64,000 bases of DNA, from assembly GCF_016924655.1 (NCBI RefSeq), contig NZ_JAFFJU010000004.1:1-64000 (forward strand), read 5' to 3'. The stretch is from Sphingomonas arenae. GTDB lineage: Bacteria; Pseudomonadota; Alphaproteobacteria; Sphingomonadales; Sphingomonadaceae. Positions 17,694-26,486 of this stretch are shown here, in pieces (the stretch's first letter is position 1; every line of letters begins with the position of its first letter). The notes beneath the pieces are model-generated. The model had not been told where the DNA came from. It saw only the letters and a list, made by a program, of their open reading frames with translations, and did no database searches. Both the position numbers and the translations under genes were made by a program.

Positions 17694-18346
17694 GCGCTGG
17701 GAAGGGGCGCCTTGAATCCGCGCCGCCGGCTACGACGGAGCATGAGGCCCATCGAACCGAAGCCGACCAGCATCATGGCCCATGTTCCGGGCTCGGGAAC
17801 TGCCGGGGGTGGTGGAGGGGGAGGCGGAGGAGGGGGAGGAGGCTCTTCGCCGCCGCCACCACCGCCGCCACCACCGCCGCCGCCGCCACCGCCTCCGGGA
17901 ACGTTGCCGCCCGGAACGCTGCCAGGCGCATTAGGGGGTGGAGCGAGTGCCGCAAGAACGGGCTCGGATGCCGCAACCGCGACCGGAGGAACGACGGTTT
18001 CAGGCGCCGGCGGGCTCAGGGCGTCGACGAATTCCTTAGGAGGTTCCGGCTGATGGATCTTCCCGAGCGCACGTTGCCGCGGCGCTTCCGCTAGCTTTTT
18101 GTGCTTGGTCTTGGTTAGCTCGCCAGCCGTGCGCTCACCGGGTGAACGACCCTCCATCATGGAGAGCAGGCTCTGAACGGACGAGACGCCCGGCACATCG
18201 ATGCCGTTCGTCTCCAGTGTGGCGACCGTGGCGGGAACTCCAACCATCAAGGCCAGCGCGGCGGGAATCAGGAGACGAGGGCTCTTGCGCGCGGCGAGGC
18301 TTGCACCCCGCCTTCTCCGTCTGGACATCGAACGCCTGCTCATCAT
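17690..18346 (-). CDS. PEPxxWA-CTERM protein with poly-Gly and poly-Pro tracts
   Basis: The 218-residue protein starts with an Arg-rich stretch and a membrane segment (about 25-43), then a charged region and a Pro-rich stalk. A run of 16 Gly, Glu-Glu and a run of 13 Pro follow, then AVPEPGTWAMML, a hydrophobic helix and an Arg-rich tail. The end is a PEPxxWA-CTERM sorting signal. The homopolymer runs look like a flexible spacer plus a rigid rod. They are encoded by (GGN)16 and (CCN)13, mutually complementary and prone to length change or assembly error. It is coupled to the L,D-transpeptidase gene. Confidence 0.85.
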   Translation of the reverse strand: MMSRRSMSRRRRRGASLAARKSPRLLIPAALALMVGVPATVATLETNGIDVPGVSSVQSLLSMMEGRSPGERTAGELTKTKHKKLAEAPRQRALGKIHQPEPPKEFVDALSPPAPETVVPPVAVAASEPVLAALAPPPNAPGSVPGGNVPGGGGGGGGGGGGGGGGEEPPPPPPPPPPPPPAVPEPGTWAMMLVGFGSMGLMLRRSRRRGFKAPLPSA

Positions 18347-18419
18347 GGCCCGAACGGTTAACCGAGAATTAAGTTTCGGTCGAGTCGCCGACCCTTTGGT
18401 GTTTCAGTTTGGTACAAAG

Positions 18420-18521
18420 ATGGTGCGCCGCCGCATCACTCCCGAAGTCGACGTTCCGCTTGCTCCAGAAAGCATGACCGCGCATGTCGCGAAGGGTATG
18501 TCCGAGGAGGAGGTCTGGTGA
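18420..18521 (+). CDS. Possible 33-residue upstream peptide coupled to manC
   Basis: An ATG at 18420 opens a 33-codon frame (MVRRRITPEVDVPLAPESMT then a short acidic end). Its TGA overlaps the GTG start of manC (GTGA at 18518-18521). Third positions are GC-biased within this stretch but not upstream of it, which supports coding from about here. No homologue is recognised. It could be a leader peptide that couples translation into manC, or chance. Confidence 0.35.
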   Translation: MVRRRITPEVDVPLAPESMTAHVAKGMSEEEVW

Positions 18522-19963
18522 GTTCAGCGGTTCAGGGACGGGGAAAACCGATCATCCCGGTCATCCTGTGCGGAGGGTCTGGCACGCGCCTGTGGCCACT
18601 TTCCCGCAGTCTGTATCCCAAGCAGCTGGTCTCGCTACAGGAAGAACAGACCCTGTTGCAGTCGACCGTTCGCCGCGTCGCGGGACAGGGATATGCCAAG
18701 CCCCTCATCGTCGCCAACGAGGAGCACCGCTTCCTGATCGTCGATCAGCTGGAAGGCTTGGGCGCAGGGCCCGAGGCCGTGATCCTGGAGCCGCAGGGCC
18801 GCAACACGGCGCCGGCCATCGCACTGGCGGCGCAGGTGGCTGCGGCAGACGACCCGGATGCGCTGCTGCTGGTCATGCCTTCCGATCACCTCGTTGGTGA
18901 CGGCGCAGCCTTCCACCGCGCGATCGATACCGGCCGAGCGGCTGCGGAGGCGGGTGCGCTGGTGACCTTCGGCGCGGCGGCTCGATCGCCGGAGACGGGC
19001 TACGGCTACATCGAGGCCAGCTCGGACGGCGTCTCCGACGAGGGTGCACGGCCAGTGGCCCGCTTTGTCGAAAAGCCGGACCTCGCCACGGCTGCCGCTT
19101 ACGTCGCAAGCGGCCACCATTACTGGAATTGCGGAATCTTCCTCTTCACTGCCAGCGCATACCTCGACGAGCTACGCCGCCTCGTGCCGGATGTGGCGCG
19201 CTCGACAGCGACGGCGATAGAGCAGGCGGCAGCTGACGGCCTCTTCCTCCGCCCGGAGGCGCAGGCCTTCGCCCGCTCCCCGTCCATCTCGATCGATTAT
19301 GCGGTCATGGAGAAGACGGACCGCGCGCGGGTCGTCCCGGTCGACATGGGCTGGTCCGATGTCGGATCCTGGAATTCCCTATGGGAGATTTCACCCAAGG
19401 ACTCGAAGGGGAATGCCCTGGCGGGTGACGTCCTCCCCATCGACACTCGCGACAGCCTGATCCGCAGCGACGGCAGCCTGACCGTGGCGACGGTTGGCGT
19501 GAAGGATCTGGTCGTCGTTGCAACCCGAGACGCGGTTCTCATCCTACCCAGGGACCGCGCCCAGGATACGCGTCTGGTCGTGGACGCCTTGAAGGAGCAG
19601 GGTCGCGATTCCGTCATGCAGCACACCCAGGTGCACCGCCCATGGGGCACGTACGAGACGATGGACCGGGGCGATCGCTTCCAGACCAAGCGGATCGTCG
19701 TCAAGCCTGGCGCGAAGCTGTCCCTCCAGAAGCACCACCACCGCTCCGAACATTGGGTGGTCGTGAGTGGAACCGCCGAAGTCACGGTCGGGGAGAAAAC
19801 GTTCCTGCTGCAGGAGAACCAGTCGACCTACATCCCGGCCGGCGAGGTCCATCGACTGGCTAACCCCGGCCGGGTGCCGCTCCACCTCATTGAGGTGCAG
19901 TGTGGCCCGTACCTTGGCGAGGACGATATCGTCCGCATCGAAGACACTTACGGCCGGAACTAG
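18518..19963 (+). CDS. manC: Mannose-1-phosphate guanylyltransferase / mannose-6-phosphate isomerase
   Basis: The 481-residue protein matches the bifunctional type II family. The N-terminal nucleotidyltransferase has the pyrophosphorylase motif LCGGSGTRLWPLSRSLYPKQ (near residue 17) and FVEKPD. A C-terminal cupin has the isomerase motif RFQTKRIVVKPGAKLSLQKH with a following HHHRSEHW and QNQSTYIPAGEVHRLANPG-like region. It makes GDP-mannose for exopolysaccharide and glycan synthesis. The start is a GTG with gaggagg upstream, overlapping a tiny upstream frame. It is adjacent to, but not within, the polysaccharide locus. Confidence 0.95.
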   Translation: MSSAVQGRGKPIIPVILCGGSGTRLWPLSRSLYPKQLVSLQEEQTLLQSTVRRVAGQGYAKPLIVANEEHRFLIVDQLEGLGAGPEAVILEPQGRNTAPAIALAAQVAAADDPDALLLVMPSDHLVGDGAAFHRAIDTGRAAAEAGALVTFGAAARSPETGYGYIEASSDGVSDEGARPVARFVEKPDLATAAAYVASGHHYWNCGIFLFTASAYLDELRRLVPDVARSTATAIEQAAADGLFLRPEAQAFARSPSISIDYAVMEKTDRARVVPVDMGWSDVGSWNSLWEISPKDSKGNALAGDVLPIDTRDSLIRSDGSLTVATVGVKDLVVVATRDAVLILPRDRAQDTRLVVDALKEQGRDSVMQHTQVHRPWGTYETMDRGDRFQTKRIVVKPGAKLSLQKHHHRSEHWVVVSGTAEVTVGEKTFLLQENQSTYIPAGEVHRLANPGRVPLHLIEVQCGPYLGEDDIVRIEDTYGRN

Positions 19964-19971
19964 CGCCGGCG

Positions 19972-20061
19972 TGGCGGATGGGGTGGGATTCGAACCCACG
20001 GTGAGCTTGCACCCACGGCGGTTTTCAAGACCGCTGCCTTAAACCACTCGGCCACCCATCC
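19972..20061 (-). tRNA. tRNA-Ser (anticodon TGA)
   Basis: The 90-base minus-strand sequence begins GGATGGGTGGCCGAGTGGTT and ends CCCATCCGCCA with CCA encoded. The anticodon loop is CTTGAAA, giving TGA. A long variable arm (GTGGGTGCAAGCTCACC) is typical of class II tRNA-Ser. It lies 8 bases after manC on the opposite strand. Confidence 0.95.
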
Positions 20062-20170
20062 ACGGTTCAGGATTTGCCGCCTATCGCCGAACGGACGGTT
20101 TGTGCAAGGCGGGTGAACGGCCGCGCGACTCTTTCGTTGTACGGCCATGGATGGGGAGGGGTTCAGGATC

Positions 20171-21328
20171 GTGGTACGTCGCTCGTTGATCGGCTTTGCC
20201 TGTCTGGGCGCACTGGCGCTCACCCCGGCGAGCGCGCAGCGCGATCCGCTTGCCCCAATGGACGACAGCCAGCCCGTTCCGCCCACGGCAACTCAAAGCC
20301 CACGGCAGCCCCGCCTTGTTCCCGTCGTCCAGCCTTCTCCCGCTGCCGTGCAGCCGTCGCCCGTCACCGGCTTTGAGGCTTACAAGGCGAGGCTGGCGGC
20401 CCTGGCACGGGCAAGTGGCGTGCGGGAGGCGACCATCCAGGCCGTGCTGCCGAGCCTGACGATCAACGCCCGCGTTGTGCAGCTCGACCGGTCACAGCCT
20501 GGCGGCATTCCCGATCCGCGCCGGATCAACGAGCCTCCGCCACCCTTCGCACCCTACCGGCGGCAGCATGTCACGGCCGATCTTATCCAGCGCGGCGCTG
20601 CGCGCTTCTCGGCCTTGTGGCCCCATCTTTACCGGATCGAGCAGCGCTACGGCGTCGAGCCGCAGGTGCTGATGGCCATCTACGGGCATGAGACGAGCTA
20701 CGGTCGGATCACGGGCAACTTCGACCTGATCCAGGCTCTTGCGACCCTGGCGTATGAAGGGCGCCGGCGTTCGTTCTTCGAGGAAGAGTTCGTCGCCGCT
20801 CTGCGGCTGCTGGATGTGGGCTACCCGCGCTGGCGCCTGCGCGGCAGCTGGGCAGGCGCGACCGGCTATCCTCAGTTCATGCCGAGCAATGTCCTTCGGC
20901 TGAGGGCGGACGGAGACGGCGACAATTACGCGGACCTCTGGTCCAACGAAGCCGATGCACTGGCGTCCATCGCCAATTACCTGCGCGATGCGGGTTGGAA
21001 GCCGAATGTGCACTGGGGTATCCCGGTCCAGGTTCCTGCCTCCCTCAACCGTCAGGCAATCGCCGGCGCGCTGAACGCGCCACGCTGCCCCCAGGTGTTC
21101 CGGCGGCACAGTCGCTGGCTGACGGTGCGGGAGTGGCGCGCGCTCGGCGTGGTTACGATCGGGCGGTCCCTGCCAGACACCGAGCTCGCGAGCCTGCTCG
21201 AGCCGGACGGCCCCAACGCCACAGCCTATCTTCTCACAACCAACTACCGCGCGATCCTCGACTACAATTGCTCCAACTTCTACGCTCTGTCGGTAGGCCT
21301 GCTCGCCGACGGCATTGCCCGGCGATAG
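20171..21328 (+). CDS. Lytic murein transglycosylase, MltB family
   Basis: I favour the GTG at 20171 because a strong ggggagggg ribosome site lies just before it and it gives a clean signal peptide (RRSLIGFACLGALALTPASA). The open frame begins at an ATG at 20147. The mature protein has the MltB-type catalytic core: AIYGHETSYGRITGNFD with the catalytic Glu, and GSWAGATGYPQFMPSNVLR. A C-terminal segment of about 90 residues may bind peptidoglycan. It cleaves glycan strands with anhydromuramic acid formation in the periplasm. It precedes the D,D-carboxypeptidase gene. Confidence 0.92.
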   Translation: MVRRSLIGFACLGALALTPASAQRDPLAPMDDSQPVPPTATQSPRQPRLVPVVQPSPAAVQPSPVTGFEAYKARLAALARASGVREATIQAVLPSLTINARVVQLDRSQPGGIPDPRRINEPPPPFAPYRRQHVTADLIQRGAARFSALWPHLYRIEQRYGVEPQVLMAIYGHETSYGRITGNFDLIQALATLAYEGRRRSFFEEEFVAALRLLDVGYPRWRLRGSWAGATGYPQFMPSNVLRLRADGDGDNYADLWSNEADALASIANYLRDAGWKPNVHWGIPVQVPASLNRQAIAGALNAPRCPQVFRRHSRWLTVREWRALGVVTIGRSLPDTELASLLEPDGPNATAYLLTTNYRAILDYNCSNFYALSVGLLADGIARR

Positions 21329-21405
21329 TGGCACTCGCGCCACTCCCAAGCGCGGGTGCTCGGCGCTAGGAACAGGCATCCTCGCTCAGGAGCCGATCTG
21401 ACGTC

Positions 21406-22578
21406 ATGATTCTCCGCCGTTGCCTGCTCGCCGCCACTGCCGCTGCCGTCGCCTCGTCGGCCTTTGCCGCGCCTCCGCCGTTCGAGACGCCGGCACGGGT
21501 CGCCTTTCTGTTCGACCTTTCTTCCGGGGCGGAACTACTCAACAAGGATGCCGACGTGCCGATGCCGCCGGCCTCGATGGCGAAGATGATGACCACGGAA
21601 GTTGCGTTCGAGCTGATCGACCAGGGCAAGCTGCCGCTCAGCAAGATGTGCACGGTCCGGCCGGAAACGTGGAAGCAATGGCATTCGGCCGGTTCCACCA
21701 TGTTCCTCAGCCCGAACGAGCAGGTCAGCGTCGAGAACCTGCTCCACGGCATCGTTACCCTGTCAGGGAATGACGCGTCTGTCGTTCTTGCCGAATGCAT
21801 CGCGGGCACGGAGCCTGCGTTCGTCCAGCAAATGAACGCGCTGGCGCAGCGCCTCGGCATGAAGCGCAGCCGCTTCGGCAATTCGACCGGTTGGCCGGAC
21901 GAAGGGGCGACCGTGGTCACCGCCCGCGATCTTGGAATGCTCGCCAAGGCGACGATCGAGAACCATCCCAAGCTGTACAAGCAGTTCTACGGACAGCCGA
22001 GCTTCACCTGGGGCAAGACGCTCGGGTCGGGCCAGGAGATCACCCAGGGCAATCGCAACCCGATCCTCGGCAAGGTCCCGGGCGCCGACGGCCTGAAGAC
22101 CGGCCACACGGAAGAGGCCGGCTTCGGCTTCACTGGATCGGCCGAACAGAACGGCCGCCGGCTCGTCATGGTGGTTGCCGGGCTCGGCAGCTTCAACCAG
22201 CGGATCGAAGAGTCGGTCAAGCTGATGAACTGGGGCTTCAACGCGTGGACGTCCAAGCCGCTGTTCACCGCGGGTGCCCGGGTCGGGGCTGCCCAGGTGC
22301 AGCTCGGGTCCGAGGAGGAGGTCGGGCTGATCGCTCCGCGCGCGATCGCCGTGACCTATCCCGCGGGTGCGATCGGTGGCGAGCCCCGGATGAAGATCGC
22401 CTACAACGGCCCCCTCAAGGCTCCGATCGCCAAGGGGCAGAAGGTGGCTGAGCTGGTTGTGACTACGCCCGACGGGACCGTGCAGCGCATGCCTCTGGTA
22501 GCGGCCGAGGCGGTCGAGGAGGCCGGCTTCTTCGGGCGGATGTGGCTTGGCCTGAAGCAACTGATCGGCCTGGCCTAG
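21406..22578 (+). CDS. dacC: D-alanyl-D-alanine carboxypeptidase (penicillin-binding protein 5/6 type)
   Basis: The 390-residue protein has a signal peptide (1-23) and the S11 serine peptidase motifs: SMAK in PPASMAKMMT, SGN in TLSGNDASV, and KTG in GLKTGHTEEAGFGF. A C-terminal beta domain follows, ending in an amphipathic/hydrophobic helix (FFGRMWLGLKQLIG) that anchors it to the inner membrane. It removes the terminal D-Ala from peptidoglycan stem peptides. It starts the conserved block dac-tmk-holB-metG-tatD. Confidence 0.94.
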   Translation: MILRRCLLAATAAAVASSAFAAPPPFETPARVAFLFDLSSGAELLNKDADVPMPPASMAKMMTTEVAFELIDQGKLPLSKMCTVRPETWKQWHSAGSTMFLSPNEQVSVENLLHGIVTLSGNDASVVLAECIAGTEPAFVQQMNALAQRLGMKRSRFGNSTGWPDEGATVVTARDLGMLAKATIENHPKLYKQFYGQPSFTWGKTLGSGQEITQGNRNPILGKVPGADGLKTGHTEEAGFGFTGSAEQNGRRLVMVVAGLGSFNQRIEESVKLMNWGFNAWTSKPLFTAGARVGAAQVQLGSEEEVGLIAPRAIAVTYPAGAIGGEPRMKIAYNGPLKAPIAKGQKVAELVVTTPDGTVQRMPLVAAEAVEEAGFFGRMWLGLKQLIGLA

Positions 22579-22610
22579 CCGCGTTCGGCTCAAGCGCCTA
22601 CGGACACGGC

Positions 22611-23228
22611 ATGCGGGGGAGGTTCATCAGCCTGGAGGGCGGCGAGGGCGTCGGCAAATCGACGCAGTTGCGCGCCCTGGCCGATGCCCTCCGCTCCCGC
22701 GGCTTGGAAGTGGTCGAAACGCGCGAGCCGGGCGGAAGCCCGGGAGCCGAGGCAATTCGCTCCTTGCTGCTTGGTGGCGCCGAGGATCGTTGGGGGCCCC
22801 GGGCCGAGGCTCTGCTGTTCGCGGCGGCGCGGGCCGATCATGTCGACAAGACCATCCGCCCCGCCGTTGAACGCGGCGCCTGGGTGCTCTGCGACCGTTT
22901 CCTCGACAGCAGCCTCGCCTACCAAGGTGGAGCAGGCGGTCTCGGAATCGCTGCCGTGCTTGAGATCAACCGGTTCGGCATCGCGGATTATCTCCCGGAC
23001 CGCACCCTGCTGCTGCTCCATCCGCAGGGCAGCGAGCGCGCCCGGAAACGCGATGCTGGGGAGAGCGACCGGATTGGAAGCAGGCCCGCGGCTTACCATC
23101 AGGCTGTTGACGCCGCGTTCCGCAGCATCGCGGCAGATGAAGCGGGGCGAGTTCGCCCGATCGATGCGTCCGGCACCCCGGAAGCGGTTACCGAACGACT
23201 GATGGCCGCGATCGAGGATCTGCTTTGA
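22611..23228 (+). CDS. tmk: Thymidylate kinase
   Basis: The ATG at 22611 gives a 205-residue protein, the normal size, starting with RFISLEGGEGVGKSTQ, whose P-loop is residues 10-18. The DR motif is in LCDRFLDSSLAYQG and a lid-type Arg-rich region lies near residue 145. It phosphorylates dTMP to dTDP. An in-frame ATG upstream at 22542 would run into dacC and adds no conserved sequence. The stop overlaps the holB start (TTGA). Confidence 0.95.
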   Translation: MRGRFISLEGGEGVGKSTQLRALADALRSRGLEVVETREPGGSPGAEAIRSLLLGGAEDRWGPRAEALLFAAARADHVDKTIRPAVERGAWVLCDRFLDSSLAYQGGAGGLGIAAVLEINRFGIADYLPDRTLLLLHPQGSERARKRDAGESDRIGSRPAAYHQAVDAAFRSIAADEAGRVRPIDASGTPEAVTERLMAAIEDLL

Positions 23229-24202
23229 GAATCTTCGGCCAGGACCGCGCCGTACAGGCGTTCACCACGGCCCGGGCAAGCGGCGCTTTGCACCATGCCT
23301 GGCTGCTTGCCGGACCGAGGGGTGTCGGGAAAGCACTGTTCGCCGACATGGCTTCTCTCCGGCTGCTCGCAGAAGCCGCAGGTCCCCCGGTCGAGGCGCC
23401 CGGGATCGAGACACCGGACGATCATCCGATCGCTCGCCTTATTGCCGCGGGAAGCCATCCCGACTTCCGCCGACTGGAGCGCGAGACCAACGACAAGGGT
23501 GACCTGAAGCGCAGCATTGCGATCAGGCAAGTGCGTGAGCTTGGAGGCCTGTTCTCCGTCGCGCCATCCATGTCGCCCTGGCGTGCCGTGGTGATCGACA
23601 GCATCGACGATCTCGAGGGGCCGGCTGCCAACGCCTTGCTGAAGATGCTGGAGGAGCCGCCGGCGAACTGCATTTTTTTCCTAGTGAGCCATGCGCCGGG
23701 ACGACTGCTCCCGACGATCCGCTCCCGGTGCCGCAGGCTGGACCTGGGTCCGCTGGACGATGCCGCCATGACGTCAGCTCTGCAGGAGGCGCTGCCGGAC
23801 GCGACCGAGTCCGACCGGATCCGGCTCGCCTCGCTCGCGGGTGGTTCCGTCGGCAAGGCGCTTGCCTATGCCGAGCTGGACCTGGCTCCGCTCGAGAACG
23901 AAGCGATGGCGATCATGCGTTCGGGTGATCGTGACAATGGGCGTCGGTCAAAGCTGGCTTCGTCGCTTTCGCTGAAGACAGCCGGACCCCGCTACGCCGC
24001 GTTCCTCGAACTCGTACCCGCGCTGATTGCACGGGAGGCGCGGCGACTGGATGGTGCAGCACGACATCGGGCGCTGGACGCCTACGGTCGCGCCCGAGAG
24101 GCTGCGGCTATTGCCCCACGGCTTTCTCTCGATCCGACGGCCACGGCCTTTCAGATCGGGTCGATCCTCGCGTCCGTTGCCGGAGAGGAACAGGGCGGGT
24201 AG
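23225..24202 (+). CDS. holB: DNA polymerase III subunit delta'
   Basis: The 325-residue AAA+ clamp-loader subunit starts at a TTG overlapping the tmk stop. It has IFGQDRAVQAF, the P-loop-like GPRGVGKALF, and the sensor region DDLEGPAANALLKMLEEPP followed by FLVSHAPGRLLPTIRSRC with the SRC motif. Delta' helps load the sliding clamp and does not hydrolyse ATP in most bacteria. The zinc-binding Cys cluster of many delta' subunits is not visible. It sits between tmk and metG as in many alphaproteobacteria. Confidence 0.92.
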   Translation: MRIFGQDRAVQAFTTARASGALHHAWLLAGPRGVGKALFADMASLRLLAEAAGPPVEAPGIETPDDHPIARLIAAGSHPDFRRLERETNDKGDLKRSIAIRQVRELGGLFSVAPSMSPWRAVVIDSIDDLEGPAANALLKMLEEPPANCIFFLVSHAPGRLLPTIRSRCRRLDLGPLDDAAMTSALQEALPDATESDRIRLASLAGGSVGKALAYAELDLAPLENEAMAIMRSGDRDNGRRSKLASSLSLKTAGPRYAAFLELVPALIAREARRLDGAARHRALDAYGRAREAAAIAPRLSLDPTATAFQIGSILASVAGEEQGG

Positions 24203-24213
24203 GGGCGGGCGAT

Positions 24214-25716
24214 ATGTCGCAGCCCTTCTACATCACGACCGCCATTAGCTATCCCAACGGCCGTCCTCATATCGGCCATGCTTACGAAGCGATTGCCGCC
24301 GACGTGATCGCCCGGTTCCAGCGTTCGCAGGGTCGCGACGTGAGGCTGGTGACCGGCACGGACGAGCATGGGCTCAAGATGGTTCAGACTGCCCGTGCGC
24401 AAGGCCGCGACACGCTCGAGTTCGCCGATGAAATGTCGAGCTATTTCAGGGAGATGTGTGCAGTCCTGAACATCAGTTATGATGCTTTCGTCAGGACCAC
24501 GGAGCCGCGGCATGAGGCCGCGAGCGTCGCCCTCTGGAAAGCGATGGAAGAGCAGGGTGACCTGTATCTCGATCGCTACGAGGGCTGGTACTCGGTCCGG
24601 GACGAGGCCTTTTACGACGAAAGCGAACTCACCACTGACGAGAACGGACAGAAACTCTCGCCCCAAGGTACTCCCGTGGAATGGACGACGGAGGAGACGT
24701 GGTTCTTTCGCCTGTCGCGTTATGCCGTGCCGCTGCTGCGCCTCTATTCCGAACAGCCCGACTTCATCCGTCCGGAGAGCCGCCGCAACGAGGTGGTCCG
24801 CTTCGTGGAGGGCGGGCTCAAGGATCTCAGCGTGTCGCGAACGAGCTTCGACTGGGGCGTGCGAGTGCCGGGCTCCCCCGATCACGTAATGTATGTCTGG
24901 GTGGATGCCCTGACCACCTACATGACGGGAGTCGGCTTCCCCGACCGAGAAGGGGATTTCGCACGCTACTGGCCGGCCGACATCCACCTCATCGGAAAAG
25001 ACATCGTGCGCTTTCACGCGGTCTACTGGCCGGCTTTCCTGATGAGCGCCGGCCTGCCGTTGCCAAAGCAGGTGTTCGGCCATGGCTTCCTGCTCGCGCG
25101 CGGGGAGAAGATGTCCAAGTCCGTCGGCAACGTCGTCGACCCGATGCAATTGGCGGAAAAGTTCGGGGTGGACGCGCTGCGCTACTTCCTGATGCGGGAG
25201 ATCAGCTTCGGACAGGACGGAAGCTATTCCGACGAGGCGATCGTGACGCGCGCGAACGCCGAACTTGCGAACAGCTTCGGCAACCTGGCCCAGCGAACCT
25301 TTTCCATGATCTTCAAGAACCTGGACGGCGTTGTTCCTCCCGCAGGTCAAGAATCCGCCGACCAGGAACTTCTCGCCCAGGTGGATCGCGGAAACCACGC
25401 CCTGACCGTTGAATTCGACGCGTTGAACTTCTCCGCAGGCCTCGAAGCGTGGATGAACGCGGTCTTTGCATGCAACGCCTATGTTGACACACAAGCTCCC
25501 TGGGCCCTCCGCAAAACCAACCCCCACCGCATGTCCGAGGTACTCGGGACGCTGGCGATCGCCGTCGAGCGTCTGGCGCGGGCGGTGGCGCCCGTGGTTC
25601 CCGCGGCGTCTGAGAAGCTACTGTCCTACATCGAGGAGGGGAGAGGGGTAGGTCGGATCACCCAGCCTCAACCGATCTTCCCCCGGCTCGAGCTCGAAGC
25701 GGCCGAGTCATGCTGA
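24214..25716 (+). CDS. metG: Methionyl-tRNA synthetase
   Basis: The 500-residue class I synthetase has the HIGH motif as HIGH at residues 19-22 and KMSKS near 299-303 (GEKMSKSVGNVVDP). The WVDALTTY signature of the methionine pocket lies between them. The length and lack of a C-terminal dimerisation domain match the short form common in alphaproteobacteria. It charges tRNA-Met, a copy of which is at 3951. It overlaps tatD by seven bases. Confidence 0.96.
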   Translation: MSQPFYITTAISYPNGRPHIGHAYEAIAADVIARFQRSQGRDVRLVTGTDEHGLKMVQTARAQGRDTLEFADEMSSYFREMCAVLNISYDAFVRTTEPRHEAASVALWKAMEEQGDLYLDRYEGWYSVRDEAFYDESELTTDENGQKLSPQGTPVEWTTEETWFFRLSRYAVPLLRLYSEQPDFIRPESRRNEVVRFVEGGLKDLSVSRTSFDWGVRVPGSPDHVMYVWVDALTTYMTGVGFPDREGDFARYWPADIHLIGKDIVRFHAVYWPAFLMSAGLPLPKQVFGHGFLLARGEKMSKSVGNVVDPMQLAEKFGVDALRYFLMREISFGQDGSYSDEAIVTRANAELANSFGNLAQRTFSMIFKNLDGVVPPAGQESADQELLAQVDRGNHALTVEFDALNFSAGLEAWMNAVFACNAYVDTQAPWALRKTNPHRMSEVLGTLAIAVERLARAVAPVVPAASEKLLSYIEEGRGVGRITQPQPIFPRLELEAAESC

Positions 25717-26486
25717 TCGATAGTCACTGCCATCTGAACTATCCCGGTCTCGTCGAGGATGAGACGGGAGTGCTGGACCGCGCACGTGCCCGCGGAGTGG
25801 GCGGGTTCCTCAACATCTCGACGCGGAAATCCGAGTGGAGCCAGGTGGTCAGAGCGGCCGAGCGCCACCGGGATGTCTGGGCTGCCATCGGCGTGCACCC
25901 GCATGAGGCCGATGCGCACCCCGACCTCGGCGCCGCAGCCCTGGTCGAAGCCGCCGCTCACCCCAGGGTCGTTGCGATCGGCGAGTGCGGCCTCGATTAC
26001 TACTACGACAAATCGGACCGCGCGGCTCAACGTGATCGCTTCCGAGCCCACCTCATCGCCGCGCGGGAGACTGGGTTGCCGGTCGTCATCCACACGCGAG
26101 ATGCCGAAGAAGATACGATCGCGATCATGACCGAGGCGGTCGAGCAAGGCGGGATCAGCGGCGTGCTGCATTGCTTCACCGGGACCGCCTGGCTGGCGGA
26201 GAAGGGGCTGGAGCTTGGCTTCCTGATCTCCCTCTCGGGAATCGTGACATTCAAGAATGCCAAGGACCTTCAGGAGATCGCGAAGACCATCCCTTCGGAT
26301 CGACTGCTGGTCGAGACGGATGCGCCGTTCCTGGCCCCCGTGCCCAACCGTGGGAAGACGTGCGAGCCGGCGTTCGTGGCCGACACGGCTGCCTTCGTTG
26401 CCGAGCTTCGGGGTGAAACTGTGCAAGAGCTCGCCGATCGGACCACGGCGAACTTTCGGCGACTGTTTCCCAAGGCGTTTGCATGA
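25710..26486 (+). CDS. tatD: TatD family metal-dependent hydrolase
   Basis: The 258-residue amidohydrolase-fold protein begins MLIDSHCHLNYPG with the metal-binding HxH. It then has AIGVHPHEAD, IGECGLDYYY, VIHTRDAEED, GVLHCFTGTAWL and LVETDAPFLAPVP, which together define TatD. TatD proteins are 3'-5' DNA/RNA exonucleases or tRNA-quality enzymes depending on species. The start overlaps the end of metG and the stop overlaps the next gene, in a tightly coupled string. Confidence 0.94.
   Translation: MLIDSHCHLNYPGLVEDETGVLDRARARGVGGFLNISTRKSEWSQVVRAAERHRDVWAAIGVHPHEADAHPDLGAAALVEAAAHPRVVAIGECGLDYYYDKSDRAAQRDRFRAHLIAARETGLPVVIHTRDAEEDTIAIMTEAVEQGGISGVLHCFTGTAWLAEKGLELGFLISLSGIVTFKNAKDLQEIAKTIPSDRLLVETDAPFLAPVPNRGKTCEPAFVADTAAFVAELRGETVQELADRTTANFRRLFPKAFA

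Noticed and set aside
18353-18364. CGGTTAACCG palindrome between PEPxxWA and manC genes as an operator
   Set aside because: Ten bases with an AT core are expected by chance at this size and no regulator gene is adjacent.
18201-18420. Longer upstream frame of the possible manC leader
   Set aside because: Codon third positions are not GC-biased in this part and it overlaps the divergent PEPxxWA-CTERM gene start.
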